Below are positions 1-7,258 of a stretch of DNA of 7,258 nt, one piece after another. The position numbers and the translations under genes were made by a program. Every line of letters begins with the position of its first letter. The first letter of the stretch is position 1. The stretch spans positions 1 through 7,258 of the forward strand of contig JAJYOS010000323.1 in assembly GCA_021796055.1 (NCBI GenBank). The letters run 5' to 3'. The DNA is from Bacteroidota bacterium (GTDB taxonomy: Bacteria > Bacteroidota > Kryptoniia > Kryptoniales > JAKASW01). The notes below the pieces were generated by a model. The model was not told where the DNA came from. It made no database searches and saw nothing but the letters and a program-made list of their open reading frames with translations.

Positions 1-1
1 G

Positions 2-1477
2 GATGCGCGCCTGTACGGCAGGAATTCATTCTACTGGGATTTCTACCAGCATCACCTGATCAATAACCCGAACTATCACCCCAACCTGCCGGAGGCAATC
101 ACCAGCGACGGCTTTGTCTATTACGGTGCTTACAGCGACCAGCTTCTCAATTACAACTGGGCGGATGTGGACGCAAGGGCTTACATGGACAACGTCTACA
201 AATGGTGGGTGGAGAACATGGGCGTCGACGGTTTCCGGTTTGATTCTTATTGGGGGCCTCACGACCGCGCGAACAATGGTAATGGAGGCGAAAACGAAAT
301 GGGAACTCCGACGCGTACGCTTCTCAAACATGTCGACCCGAACATCTTTCTTCTCGGAGAAACTGCCGGAACTGGTGTCGGGACCGAGGTTAACTATGCC
401 GATGACGGCGGCGGGCTCGACGCTGCGTATGATTGGAACATGCTCCATAACGCCGTCCAGTCGTTTAACTTCTCAAACCCGGTGAGCATCTCCACGCTGA
501 ACCAGTACGTGACAAACTACGGTCTGAACAACGGCAGCACGATGGGATACGTGCCCGGACCAGATGCGCTCTTCATGCGATGCATGGAAAACCAGGATGA
601 AGACAGAATAGCCTATACGTACGGCTCTTATCAAAAGACGATGCCAATGGCGACAGTCATATTCACTGTGCCGGGAATCCCGATGATGTATTCGGGGCAG
701 GAAGTCGGATGGGGGTTGGGTATCTCCAACTTTGACCAGCGCCGACGGGGGATCATAGATTGGAGCTATCCTGGTGAGTCCATACTCACGCCTCATTACG
801 AAAAGCTCGCATGGATACGCGGCACATTCCCCGCTTTCTCAACGCAGCTGTTCGACCGGCTGTCGACGCAGAATGTATGGGTTTACGGCTACACCCGTCC
901 GTATCCCAACGAGAACGGAATCGCGCTCGAAAACTTCAGCGATTCTACTGCTACGGTGCAGATTACCCTGGACGGGGCCGGAAACTCAGCGAATGTGGAG
1001 TTCCCCGGTGGCGTCATCGACGGGAAAACGTATTACATGAACGATGTCTACAACGAAACGTCGGACTCGATAACCTTTGCCGGCGGACAGGCCAATTTCA
1101 CGACCACGCTTCCACCATATGGTTCCGCCGTCTATGTCCTTAGCGATTCTATGATAAAGATGACTTATCCTGTCATTACGGGCATCGAAACCGGCAGCAA
1201 TACGCCTCTCCCGAGTCACTATGCTCTCTCGCAAAATTATCCTAACCCGTTTAACCCGACCACGGTCATAAGTTATGAACTCCCGTCGAGGAGCTTCGTT
1301 TCACTTAAAGTATATGATGTGCTCGGCAGGGAAGTCAAAACGCTGGTCGATGAAGAGGAACCGGCGGGAATTCATGAGACGATATTCAACGGGAGTGACT
1401 TGGCTTCCGGAGTCTATTTCTATAAATTACAGGCCGGGGGTTATGTTAAAGTCAATAAAATGATGATGTTGAAATGA
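2..1477 (+). CDS. Secreted GH13 alpha-amylase with C-terminal T9SS sorting domain, 5'-truncated
   Basis: Frame 2 is open from the left edge; 491 residues are visible and the N-terminus (signal peptide, first half of the barrel, GH13 region I) lies outside the window. Numbering from the first visible codon, region II is GVDGFRFD with the nucleophile Asp81, region III is FLLGE with acid/base Glu120, and region IV is ENQDEDR with Asp199. The usual His before that Asp is Gln198. The GIPMMYSGQE stretch (about 225-234) is also typical of the GH13 barrel end. A beta-rich C-terminal domain covers about 286-382. Residues about 400-491 form a T9SS type A sorting domain: PNPFNP at 414-419, VYDVLGREV at 437-445, GVYFYKLQAG at 470-479 and a KMMMLK end. 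By family knowledge the enzyme hydrolyses internal alpha-1,4-glucosidic bonds of starch-like glucans; the tail sends it through the outer membrane. The exact GH13 subfamily and substrate are not determined. The stop overlaps the next gene. Confidence 0.93.
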   Translation, partial: DARLYGRNSFYWDFYQHHLINNPNYHPNLPEAITSDGFVYYGAYSDQLLNYNWADVDARAYMDNVYKWWVENMGVDGFRFDSYWGPHDRANNGNGGENEMGTPTRTLLKHVDPNIFLLGETAGTGVGTEVNYADDGGGLDAAYDWNMLHNAVQSFNFSNPVSISTLNQYVTNYGLNNGSTMGYVPGPDALFMRCMENQDEDRIAYTYGSYQKTMPMATVIFTVPGIPMMYSGQEVGWGLGISNFDQRRRGIIDWSYPGESILTPHYEKLAWIRGTFPAFSTQLFDRLSTQNVWVYGYTRPYPNENGIALENFSDSTATVQITLDGAGNSANVEFPGGVIDGKTYYMNDVYNETSDSITFAGGQANFTTTLPPYGSAVYVLSDSMIKMTYPVITGIETGSNTPLPSHYALSQNYPNPFNPTTVISYELPSRSFVSLKVYDVLGREVKTLVDEEEPAGIHETIFNGSDLASGVYFYKLQAGGYVKVNKMMMLK

Positions 1478-3357
1478 TATCAAGTCAATCTGGTTTGTAT
1501 CTGCAGTCCATGCTCTGTCGCCATTCTGGACGAGCGCTTCCTGTCTTGTTTTCGGCCGTTGCTATTATGTTTCTCAGCACGCCTGCCAGCTACGCAGGCA
1601 ATAGGCAGCCGGCTTCGGAACCAGCACAGAAACCCGATACACTTGCCATGGTCAACGGGGAACCGATAACCAGCGCCGATTTCCTGACCCGGTTTGAAAT
1701 GTCTGTGTATCCCGGGAAAGATGATCCGACCATGCTTGAGAAGACAAAACGCGAGTTTCTTTATTCGATGATTGCGGAAAAAATCCTCGCGCAAGCCGCT
1801 GCCCGATCGAATACTCCGTACACTACTTCCGAGGATCTCGTGAGGAAGGAGATGGATGATGTGTTCATGCGCGATGTTCTGTTTCGTAGAGAAATTATGC
1901 CGCGTGCGACCGTGACTAACCAGGAAATCCTTCAGGGTTTTAAGATTTCCATTTACAAGTATATCGTGGATGCTTTCTACTTCAATAACGACAAGTCTAC
2001 CGCTTGGAGCTTCTACTGGGCACTCCACGGCAAGCGGGCCCCGGACATATATCAGCTTGCGAACAGCCTCCAAATACGGCACGATACGCTCGAGATTCCT
2101 TACGGTGAGTCCACCGCCAAGATCGAGGATGCGTTCTTCGGACATAAGAGGGGCTTTGTGTCGAAACCTGCAGCGACGGTAGACGGTCTGGTGATATTCA
2201 AGGTGCTGTCACGGGAGCTGAACCAGTATTTCATCAAGGGTTCCACTGCCGCAAGATGGGAGAGGATCCGTCAAATCCTCGTCAGCAGGAAACAGGCAGA
2301 GCTTGGCAATGATTACATAGAAAACCTGATGAAGAATGTCACGGTGAATGTGAACTACGACATCTTCCGTCCTTTGGTCTACGACATACAGAAGATCCTT
2401 AAGAATCAGAAGCCGCCGGTCGGCAATTCCAACTATCAGCTTTACCCACCCGACCTGGTTAAGCTTGGCGAGGAGTTCTCAGGTGACCTGAACAAGCCGT
2501 TCCTTACATTTCCGGGGGGTGACCTGACTCTCGGTGATGTGTTTGAGCAGCTTCCGCTGGCTTTGTTCGCGCCTGCAGATACGACGCTCCCTGCGATAAC
2601 ATACGCTCTACATTCCTCGCTCCGTTTCATTTCACAGAACCACTTCCTCGTACAGCGTGCCAGGGAGCTGGGCCTTCAAAACGCGCATGAAGTCCGGTAT
2701 AATGTCGGCATGGTGCTCGACGCGTTCAGATCGTACCGGATGGCGAATGAAATAATGGACACGGTAAAGGTCACACAGAGGGAAGTGGACGCTTTTTTCA
2801 GGAAACATCACGACGAAGTTCTCAACGCCGTGAAGCTCAGAATAAGGTTGTTTGAGGCAAATAACATCAACGAGGCAATCTCGATGTACACGAAGCTGCG
2901 GAGTGAGAGGGACGAAAAGGCCTTTTCGGGCGACACGACTGCCGGCTGGGTTAATGCATACAATCTTGGTGAAATAGGCGCCGTGCTTTCAGAGCTCAAG
3001 AACGGCGAGATATACGGTCCCGTTGAGGATCGTGGAAAGTTCTACATCTATCAGGTGCTGGACAAGCGGATGTCGATAAACGATGCCGCTGTCAAAAATA
3101 GCATTGATGTCGCAAGGCAAATACTTCTGAATAAGGAGAGACGCGAAGAGCTTGACCGCTACGTCGCCGGACAGGCTGAGAAGGACGGCGTGAAGATTTT
3201 CAGGCAGAACATCCTGGGCGTAGAGGTTACGCCGTTCCAGATGCTCACGTACCGATTCATAGGATTCGGCGGTAAAATACTGGCCGTGCCGCAGCTGTAT
3301 CCTCGCGCCGGCTGGATCAAATACTTCAGGCCGAATATGAGGCCGCCGCAGCCGTGA
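1474..3357 (+). CDS. Exported SurA/PpiD-like parvulin-family protein (probable periplasmic chaperone)
   Basis: The protein has 627 residues. A hydrophobic stretch at about 21-37 followed by ASYA|G gives a signal peptide with likely cleavage after Ala41. The first start (1474, ATGA overlap with the amylase stop) gives a long n-region; Met13 at 1510 gives a more ordinary signal peptide and is a real alternative. No clear ribosome binding site precedes either. Residues about 55-155 resemble the SurA-type N-terminal helical domain (MVNGEPIT then a Phe-rich helix). Two parvulin-like segments follow at about 160-248 (ending KPAATVDGLVIFKVLSR) and about 432-532 (ending GPVEDRGKFYIYQVLDK). Both lack the HIL start motif and the Gly-aromatic-His-Ile end motif of active parvulins, with Val240 and Tyr524 near the His position. 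It therefore probably binds unfolded clients rather than catalysing proline isomerisation; this is inference. Family assignment is by pattern and moderately firm. Confidence 0.78.
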   Translation: MISSQSGLYLQSMLCRHSGRALPVLFSAVAIMFLSTPASYAGNRQPASEPAQKPDTLAMVNGEPITSADFLTRFEMSVYPGKDDPTMLEKTKREFLYSMIAEKILAQAAARSNTPYTTSEDLVRKEMDDVFMRDVLFRREIMPRATVTNQEILQGFKISIYKYIVDAFYFNNDKSTAWSFYWALHGKRAPDIYQLANSLQIRHDTLEIPYGESTAKIEDAFFGHKRGFVSKPAATVDGLVIFKVLSRELNQYFIKGSTAARWERIRQILVSRKQAELGNDYIENLMKNVTVNVNYDIFRPLVYDIQKILKNQKPPVGNSNYQLYPPDLVKLGEEFSGDLNKPFLTFPGGDLTLGDVFEQLPLALFAPADTTLPAITYALHSSLRFISQNHFLVQRARELGLQNAHEVRYNVGMVLDAFRSYRMANEIMDTVKVTQREVDAFFRKHHDEVLNAVKLRIRLFEANNINEAISMYTKLRSERDEKAFSGDTTAGWVNAYNLGEIGAVLSELKNGEIYGPVEDRGKFYIYQVLDKRMSINDAAVKNSIDVARQILLNKERREELDRYVAGQAEKDGVKIFRQNILGVEVTPFQMLTYRFIGFGGKILAVPQLYPRAGWIKYFRPNMRPPQP

Positions 3358-3425
3358 ACGAGAAGGATGACGAAATACATATTGAATTACGAGTTAACGA
3401 TTGAAAACTCAAAATTGAGAGTTGG
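3358..3425 (+). promoter_or_regulatory. AT-rich leader before the transporter gene, with repeated words and competing hairpins
   Basis: This is the only real gap inside the gene cluster. Bases 3381-3420 contain 11 G or C in 40, far below the flanking genes. ATTGA occurs three times (3381, 3400, 3414) and GAGTT twice (3391-3395, 3419-3423), with one AACTC (3406-3410) that can pair with either GAGTT. The second pairing would end two bases before the ATG. Both stems are only five pairs, so the structural reading is tentative. No strong Shine-Dalgarno sequence, sigma70 promoter or terminator is evident, so it may be a degenerate intergenic repeat of the AT-rich kind rather than a control element. 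Confidence 0.4.
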
Positions 3426-5033
3426 ATGAAAAAACCCCGGCTGAGTTTCTGGCAGATATGGAACATGAGTTTCGGATTCCTGGGAATCCAGTTTGGCTTC
3501 GCGCTCCAAAACGCCAACGTGAGCAGAATATTCGAGACGCTTGGAGCAAAAATTGAGACTATACCTTTCTTGTGGATCGCGGCGCCTGTTACGGGTTTGG
3601 TGGTTCAACCTATAATCGGGCACATCAGCGATAAAACCTGGGGGAGGCTGGGGCGACGCCGGCCGTACTTTCTTTCCGGTGCGATCCTCGCGTCCATCGC
3701 GCTCTTCGTCATGCCGAACTCACCGCTGCTGTGGATGGCCGCGGGGATGTTGTGGATAATGGATACTTCCATCAATATCTCCATGGAGCCGTTCCGCGCC
3801 TTTGTCGGCGATATGCTGCCATCGGAGCAAAGGACGATCGGATTTGCCATGCAGAGTTTCTTCATAGGCATCGGGGCCGTCGTCGCATCCGCACTGCCGT
3901 ACATTATGGCGAACTGGTTCAACGTCAGTAATACTGCACCGGGAGGGGTAATCCCCGAGTCCGTGAAATTATCGTTCTATATCGGAGGAGCAGTATTTTT
4001 TATTGCCGTCCTATGGACGGTATTTCGTTCAAAAGAGTATCCCCCCGAAGAATTGATGGCTTACAGTGAAGAGGGGCGGGGCGGGACATCGGAAGTCGAG
4101 GACAGCGCTGATCCTGTCCAGGGATCGAGGTTCATACGGAACGGTCTGATCTGGACCGTCTCTGGCGCCGCGCTGTACCTCATCTTCTACCTGTTCCTTT
4201 ATATGGATTACGGACTCGGTGTATTCTTCGGCGGCATCGCCGCATTCGGCATTCTCCAGATTATTGCAGGAATTTTGACTGAAAGGAAGAAGACTCGCGG
4301 TGGATTAGTCGTCGTAATGAACGACCTCTTTAACATGCCGAAGACGATGGTTCAATTGGCATACGTGCAGTTCTTCTCGTGGTTCGCGCTGTTTGCAATG
4401 TGGATCTACACTACGCCCGGAGTGGCCCATCACATTTACGGCGCAACGGACACCGCCTCCGCACTCTACAACGATGCGGCCAACTGGGTCGGCGTTCTTA
4501 TGGCTGTTTACAACGGCTTTGCCGCCATTATGGCATTCCTGCTCGTTTGGATAGCCAGGAAGACGAACAGGAAGACGGTTCATGCCATCAGCCTCATCTG
4601 CGGCGGAATCGGACTCGCATCCTTTTATGTGATAAGAGATCCGAAAATGTTGTTGGTTTCAGAGCTCGGGATAGGACTTGCCTGGGCATCGATCCTGGCG
4701 ATGCCGTACGCGATCCTGACGGGGTCGCTTCCCGCCCGCAAGATGGGCGTATATATGGGCATATTCAATTTCTTCATCGTAATCCCGCAGATTACAGCCG
4801 CGGCAATACTCGGTTTCTTTGTGAAGCACCTATTCGCCGATCAGGCAATATACGCACTCCTTCTCGGAGGGGTTTCCCTGATCGTCGCCGCTCTCCTCGT
4901 TTTTCGCGTGGACGACGTCGATGAATCTGTGGCCGTGAACAGATCAAAAGCGAGTCCCGAAAAGTCATTCGGGAAGCCCGATCAGATTATCCCACGGTTT
5001 TCGAAAGCAAGGACTAACTTAAGGAACTCCTGA
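3426..5033 (+). CDS. SLC45/GPH-like MFS transporter, probable maltose or maltooligosaccharide importer
   Basis: The 535-residue inner-membrane protein begins MKKPRLSFWQIWNMSFGFLG, the normal start of bacterial SLC45-type carriers, which supports the ATG at 3426. The cytoplasmic loop between helices 2 and 3 has the MFS motif A in its SLC45 form, GHISDKTWGRLGRRRP (65-80). Other family-like stretches are SMEPFRAFVGD (119-129) and MWIYTTPGVAHHIYG (325-339). I count about 14 hydrophobic segments: six at roughly 12-200, a pair at about 239-258 and 263-284, then six at about 308-494, with a polar linker at 201-237. A basic, polar tail of about 40 residues ends the protein. Members of this family carry sucrose or maltose, usually with protons; here the two flanking GH13 enzymes argue for alpha-glucan products. 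It overlaps the next gene by one base, so the two are very probably co-translated. Confidence 0.85.
   Translation: MKKPRLSFWQIWNMSFGFLGIQFGFALQNANVSRIFETLGAKIETIPFLWIAAPVTGLVVQPIIGHISDKTWGRLGRRRPYFLSGAILASIALFVMPNSPLLWMAAGMLWIMDTSINISMEPFRAFVGDMLPSEQRTIGFAMQSFFIGIGAVVASALPYIMANWFNVSNTAPGGVIPESVKLSFYIGGAVFFIAVLWTVFRSKEYPPEELMAYSEEGRGGTSEVEDSADPVQGSRFIRNGLIWTVSGAALYLIFYLFLYMDYGLGVFFGGIAAFGILQIIAGILTERKKTRGGLVVVMNDLFNMPKTMVQLAYVQFFSWFALFAMWIYTTPGVAHHIYGATDTASALYNDAANWVGVLMAVYNGFAAIMAFLLVWIARKTNRKTVHAISLICGGIGLASFYVIRDPKMLLVSELGIGLAWASILAMPYAILTGSLPARKMGVYMGIFNFFIVIPQITAAAILGFFVKHLFADQAIYALLLGGVSLIVAALLVFRVDDVDESVAVNRSKASPEKSFGKPDQIIPRFSKARTNLRNS
5021..5025 (+). promoter_or_regulatory. Ribosome binding site of the second GH13 gene, inside the transporter gene
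   Basis: AAGGA lies seven bases before the ATG at 5033 and within the last codons of the transporter. It supports that ATG as the start, together with the signal peptide that begins directly there. It is the clearest Shine-Dalgarno-like sequence in front of any gene in the window. Confidence 0.55.
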
Positions 5034-6427
5034 TGAAATGGCTGTCGATAGCTCTTCTTTGCACTTTTCTGTTCACGCAGGCAAACGCCGCGCATGCATT
5101 CTCAACTGCCAGCCGGTCTCAAGAAACCGGCGAGAACATCTCAACCCTCCACGCCAGACCAAGTGTAAAATGGGTGAAAGACGCGGTGATATATGAGGTC
5201 TATCCGCGTTCATTCTCGAGGGACGAGAGTTTTCAGTCGATTATAAATAAACTCCCCGAAATCAAGAAGCTCGGAGTAACGGTTATTTGGGTTATGCCGA
5301 TTCATCCGATCGGGAAACTGCATCGAAAGGGGCCGCTGGGAAGCCCGTATTCCATCAGCAACTATTACGCGATCAATCCCGAATATGGCACGCTGACGGA
5401 CTTCCAAAGGCTCGTGCGTGCGGTCCATGAAGCCGGTATGCACATCATCATGGACGCCGTACTTAACCACACGGCATGGGACAATCCCTTGATATATGAG
5501 CATCCGAACTGGTATAAACGCGACAGCACAGGAAAGATCATCCCGCCCAACCCGGATTGGACGGACGTCGCCCAACTCAACTATGCCAACAAGAATCTGC
5601 GACGGTACATGATCAATATGCTGAAATTCTGGGTGAAGGATGTCGGAGTCGACGGCTTCAGATGCGACGCCGCGGAGCTCGTTCCGCTGAGTTTTTGGGA
5701 TGAGGCGCGGACCGCACTCGACAGCATAAAACCGGTTATGATGTTGGCCGAGGGAGCAAAGCCGGACTTGCAGCTCAAGGCCTTTGACCTTACTTACTCC
5801 TGGAACGTGTACAACGCGTTGGGGAGGATATTCAAGGGAAAAGCCCCTGCGACAGCTATCGACAGCACGATCGACCACGAAAAGTATACCTATCCCATCG
5901 GCGCCCTGCGCATGCGGTTCAATACGAACCACGACGAGAACGCGTATGACGCTCCGTCAATCGAGCGTTATGGCCCGGGCGGTGACAGCCTGACGGTCGC
6001 TCTGATTGCCACGCTTCCGGGGGTTCCGCTTATTTACAACGGTGACGAGGTGGGCAATCCGAAAAGGCTCAGCCTTTTTGAGCAGGTCCTTATAGACTGG
6101 AAAGTCAAGAACGGCTTTCGAGCTCTTTACGAGAAGATATATTCCATTCGAAGATCGGTTCCGGCACTCGAGGCCGGATCGTTTAGACCGCTTCGGGCGG
6201 AGGGAGGAGATGTCGTGGCATACGAAAGACAACTCGATCATGAGAAAGTCGTGTGCGTATTCAACATCTCCAAGACGCCGGTACCCAAAGTTGTGGTGAA
6301 AGTTGACGGAGCCATTAACGGGGTATTGTCAGACAAAGTGACCGGCAGAAGATACAAAGTAACTGACGGCACTTTTGATATCCCTTTGAAGAGCTACGGA
6401 TTCGGGATCTTGGTCCTGCAGTACTAA
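5033..6427 (+). CDS. Periplasmic GH13 alpha-amylase-family glycosidase
   Basis: Complete 464-residue protein. Residues 1-22 are a signal peptide (MKWLSIALLC start, AHA|F cleavage). Cys10 is not in a lipobox, so it is not an obvious lipoprotein. The mature enzyme starts the barrel at about 46 (VKDAVIYEVYPRSF). All GH13 signatures are present: region I DAVLNH (141-146), region V-like YAINPEYG (112-119), region II GFRCD with nucleophile Asp212, region III MLAE with acid/base Glu240, and region IV NTNHD with Asp301. PGVPLIYNGDEVG (329-341) closes the barrel and a short beta domain of about 80 residues ends the protein. There is no T9SS tail, so the enzyme should stay in the periplasm and cut oligosaccharides produced outside. 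It lacks the extra N-terminal domain of typical cyclomaltodextrinases and neopullulanases. Exact specificity (alpha-amylase, maltodextrin glucosidase or other) cannot be read from sequence. It is coupled to the transporter by TGATG. Confidence 0.9.
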   Translation: MKWLSIALLCTFLFTQANAAHAFSTASRSQETGENISTLHARPSVKWVKDAVIYEVYPRSFSRDESFQSIINKLPEIKKLGVTVIWVMPIHPIGKLHRKGPLGSPYSISNYYAINPEYGTLTDFQRLVRAVHEAGMHIIMDAVLNHTAWDNPLIYEHPNWYKRDSTGKIIPPNPDWTDVAQLNYANKNLRRYMINMLKFWVKDVGVDGFRCDAAELVPLSFWDEARTALDSIKPVMMLAEGAKPDLQLKAFDLTYSWNVYNALGRIFKGKAPATAIDSTIDHEKYTYPIGALRMRFNTNHDENAYDAPSIERYGPGGDSLTVALIATLPGVPLIYNGDEVGNPKRLSLFEQVLIDWKVKNGFRALYEKIYSIRRSVPALEAGSFRPLRAEGGDVVAYERQLDHEKVVCVFNISKTPVPKVVVKVDGAINGVLSDKVTGRRYKVTDGTFDIPLKSYGFGILVLQY

Positions 6428-6526
6428 CTCGTCGACTTTTTCATAATGGGACGGGCTCCGTTAACTTCATGAGATCGGCTTCTGTCTCCTGTTGAAGAAA
6501 ACCATCCCCGATAGTTATTATTCAAC

Positions 6527-6852
<326 letters not shown>

Positions 6853-7071
6853 GTATGTGGCATTGGTCCTCCTCCGGTTCGTACGCCGCAAGTTGCCACA
6901 AGCAGCGTGACACTGGTCGGGCATCTCGCCTTGAGATTCTGTCCAGAGCGCGTGTAGCACACGAAGAAGGGCAGCCTAACACCCTGTTATTCAATACGAT
7001 AGCGTAGGCGTCGATGTATGGAATCCATCCTCTTCAAGTGATCGGATGCCTTATTGCTGAAGCTCACCATT

Positions 7072-7116
7072 AGGCGCCTGAAGGCGTCTTTGGAACGGTG
7101 CGTTCGCGCTCAGGCG
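7072..7116. repeat. Nested imperfect inverted repeat (possible RNA hairpin or DNA site)
   Basis: CGCCTGA (7075-7081) pairs perfectly with TCAGGCG (7110-7116). Inside it GCG (7084-7086) can pair with CGC (7107-7109) and GAACG (7093-7097) with CGTTC (7101-7105) around a GTG loop, giving 15 pairs in 42 bases with small internal loops. A competing local stem, AGGCGCC (7072-7078) with GGCGTCT (7083-7089) around TGAA, has seven pairs with one G-U and is followed by only TT, so a terminator role is doubtful. Confidence 0.45.
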
Positions 7117-7193
7117 ATTGACATTTGTTTCGGTTTGGGGTCTCCAATCGGGAGTCGTAGTTTGGCGGCCTAAGTTGCTTTCGCTTTGGAACG
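7088..7193 (+). repeat. Exact 10-base direct repeat CTTTGGAACG, two copies
   Basis: Copies lie at 7088-7097 and 7184-7193, 96 bases start to start. The first copy overlaps the nested inverted repeat; the second directly precedes TATATATA. The word is short, so chance is not excluded. Confidence 0.4.
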
Positions 7194-7217
7194 TATATAT
7201 ATTGCGGCTGGACGGCA

Positions 7218-7242
7218 GTCGGGAGATTTAAGTGCTCCCGGC
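7218..7242. repeat. Short GC-rich hairpin near the right edge
   Basis: GTCGGGAG (7218-7225) pairs with CTCCCGGC (7235-7242) through eight pairs, one of them G-U, around a nine-base loop. No T run follows, so it is not a standard terminator. The left arm is a near copy of CAATCGGGAG at 7145-7154 (CAGTCGGGAG at 7216-7225, nine of ten bases alike). Confidence 0.45.
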
Positions 7243-7258
7243 GATGTGTTAGTCAAAA

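Larger units (their letters stand above)
6853..7258. other. Region without recognisable gene
   Basis: In all six frames the open stretches are short and none resembles a protein family I know; no galK or other Leloir gene follows galT. A reverse-strand reading through 6812-6994 is open for about 60 codons but has no recognisable motif. The GC level stays similar to the genes, so this may be decayed coding sequence beyond recognition or a promoter and leader region for a gene to the right. The repeats listed separately lie at 7072-7242. Confidence 0.6.

Noticed and set aside
1480..2145. Reverse-strand open frame of 221 codons inside the parvulin-like gene
   Set aside because: No recognisable motif, no sensible start context, and the forward gene has a signal peptide and family features.
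5060..5062. Cys10 of the second GH13 as a lipoprotein cysteine
   Set aside because: The preceding residues are ALL, without the small residue required before the cysteine, and a normal AHA|F cleavage site lies further on.
5210..5932. Long reverse-strand open frame (240 codons) inside the second GH13 gene
   Set aside because: It is a shadow of a well-conserved gene and shows no protein-family features.
6429..6442. GTCGAC followed by five T after the second GH13 gene, as a possible terminator
   Set aside because: The palindrome cannot form a hairpin with a loop and no GC-rich partner stem lies upstream.
6492..6521. TTGAAG, 18 bases, TATTAT before the galT remnant as a sigma70-like promoter
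   Set aside because: The match is modest, it would put the transcript start almost on the ATG, and the likely lineage uses a different promoter consensus.

Overview
The window looks like a piece of a chromosome from the Bacteroidota/Chlorobi/Ignavibacteria side of the FCB group. The strongest clue is the C-terminus of the first gene, a type IX secretion (T9SS) sorting domain of the PNPFNP style that is common in Ignavibacteria-like genomes. Near-absence of Shine-Dalgarno sequences, closely overlapping genes and an SLC45-type sugar transporter fit this. The lineage is an inference from these features, not from a marker gene.

Layout, all on the + strand: (1) 2-1477, the 3' two thirds of a secreted GH13 alpha-amylase carrying a T9SS tail, cut by the left edge of the window. 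(2) 1474-3357, a large exported SurA/PpiD-like parvulin-family protein whose start overlaps the amylase stop (ATGA). (3) 3358-3425, a short AT-rich leader with repeated words and two competing weak hairpins. (4) 3426-5033, an SLC45/GPH-like MFS transporter, probably for maltose or short maltooligosaccharides. (5) 5033-6427, a second, complete GH13 enzyme with an ordinary signal peptide and no T9SS tail, overlapping the transporter stop by one base (TGATG). (6) 6527-6852, a broken galT: its first 18 codons are joined out of frame to its last roughly 90 codons, and the roughly 245 codons between them, including the catalytic His-Pro-His, are missing. (7) 6853-7258, no recognisable gene, but several inverted and direct repeats.

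Read together, genes 1, 4 and 5 make a two-stage alpha-glucan utilisation locus. The T9SS amylase would cut starch or glycogen outside the cell or at its surface, the second GH13 would trim oligosaccharides in the periplasm, and the MFS carrier would import the products. No SusC/SusD pair is visible here. The parvulin-like protein has lost the usual catalytic histidine positions in both parvulin-like domains, so it looks more like a periplasmic chaperone than an isomerase; its overlap with the amylase gene suggests, but does not prove, that it helps export or fold that enzyme. The galT remnant suggests loss or relocation of the Leloir pathway gene next to this locus, unless the deletion is an assembly error.
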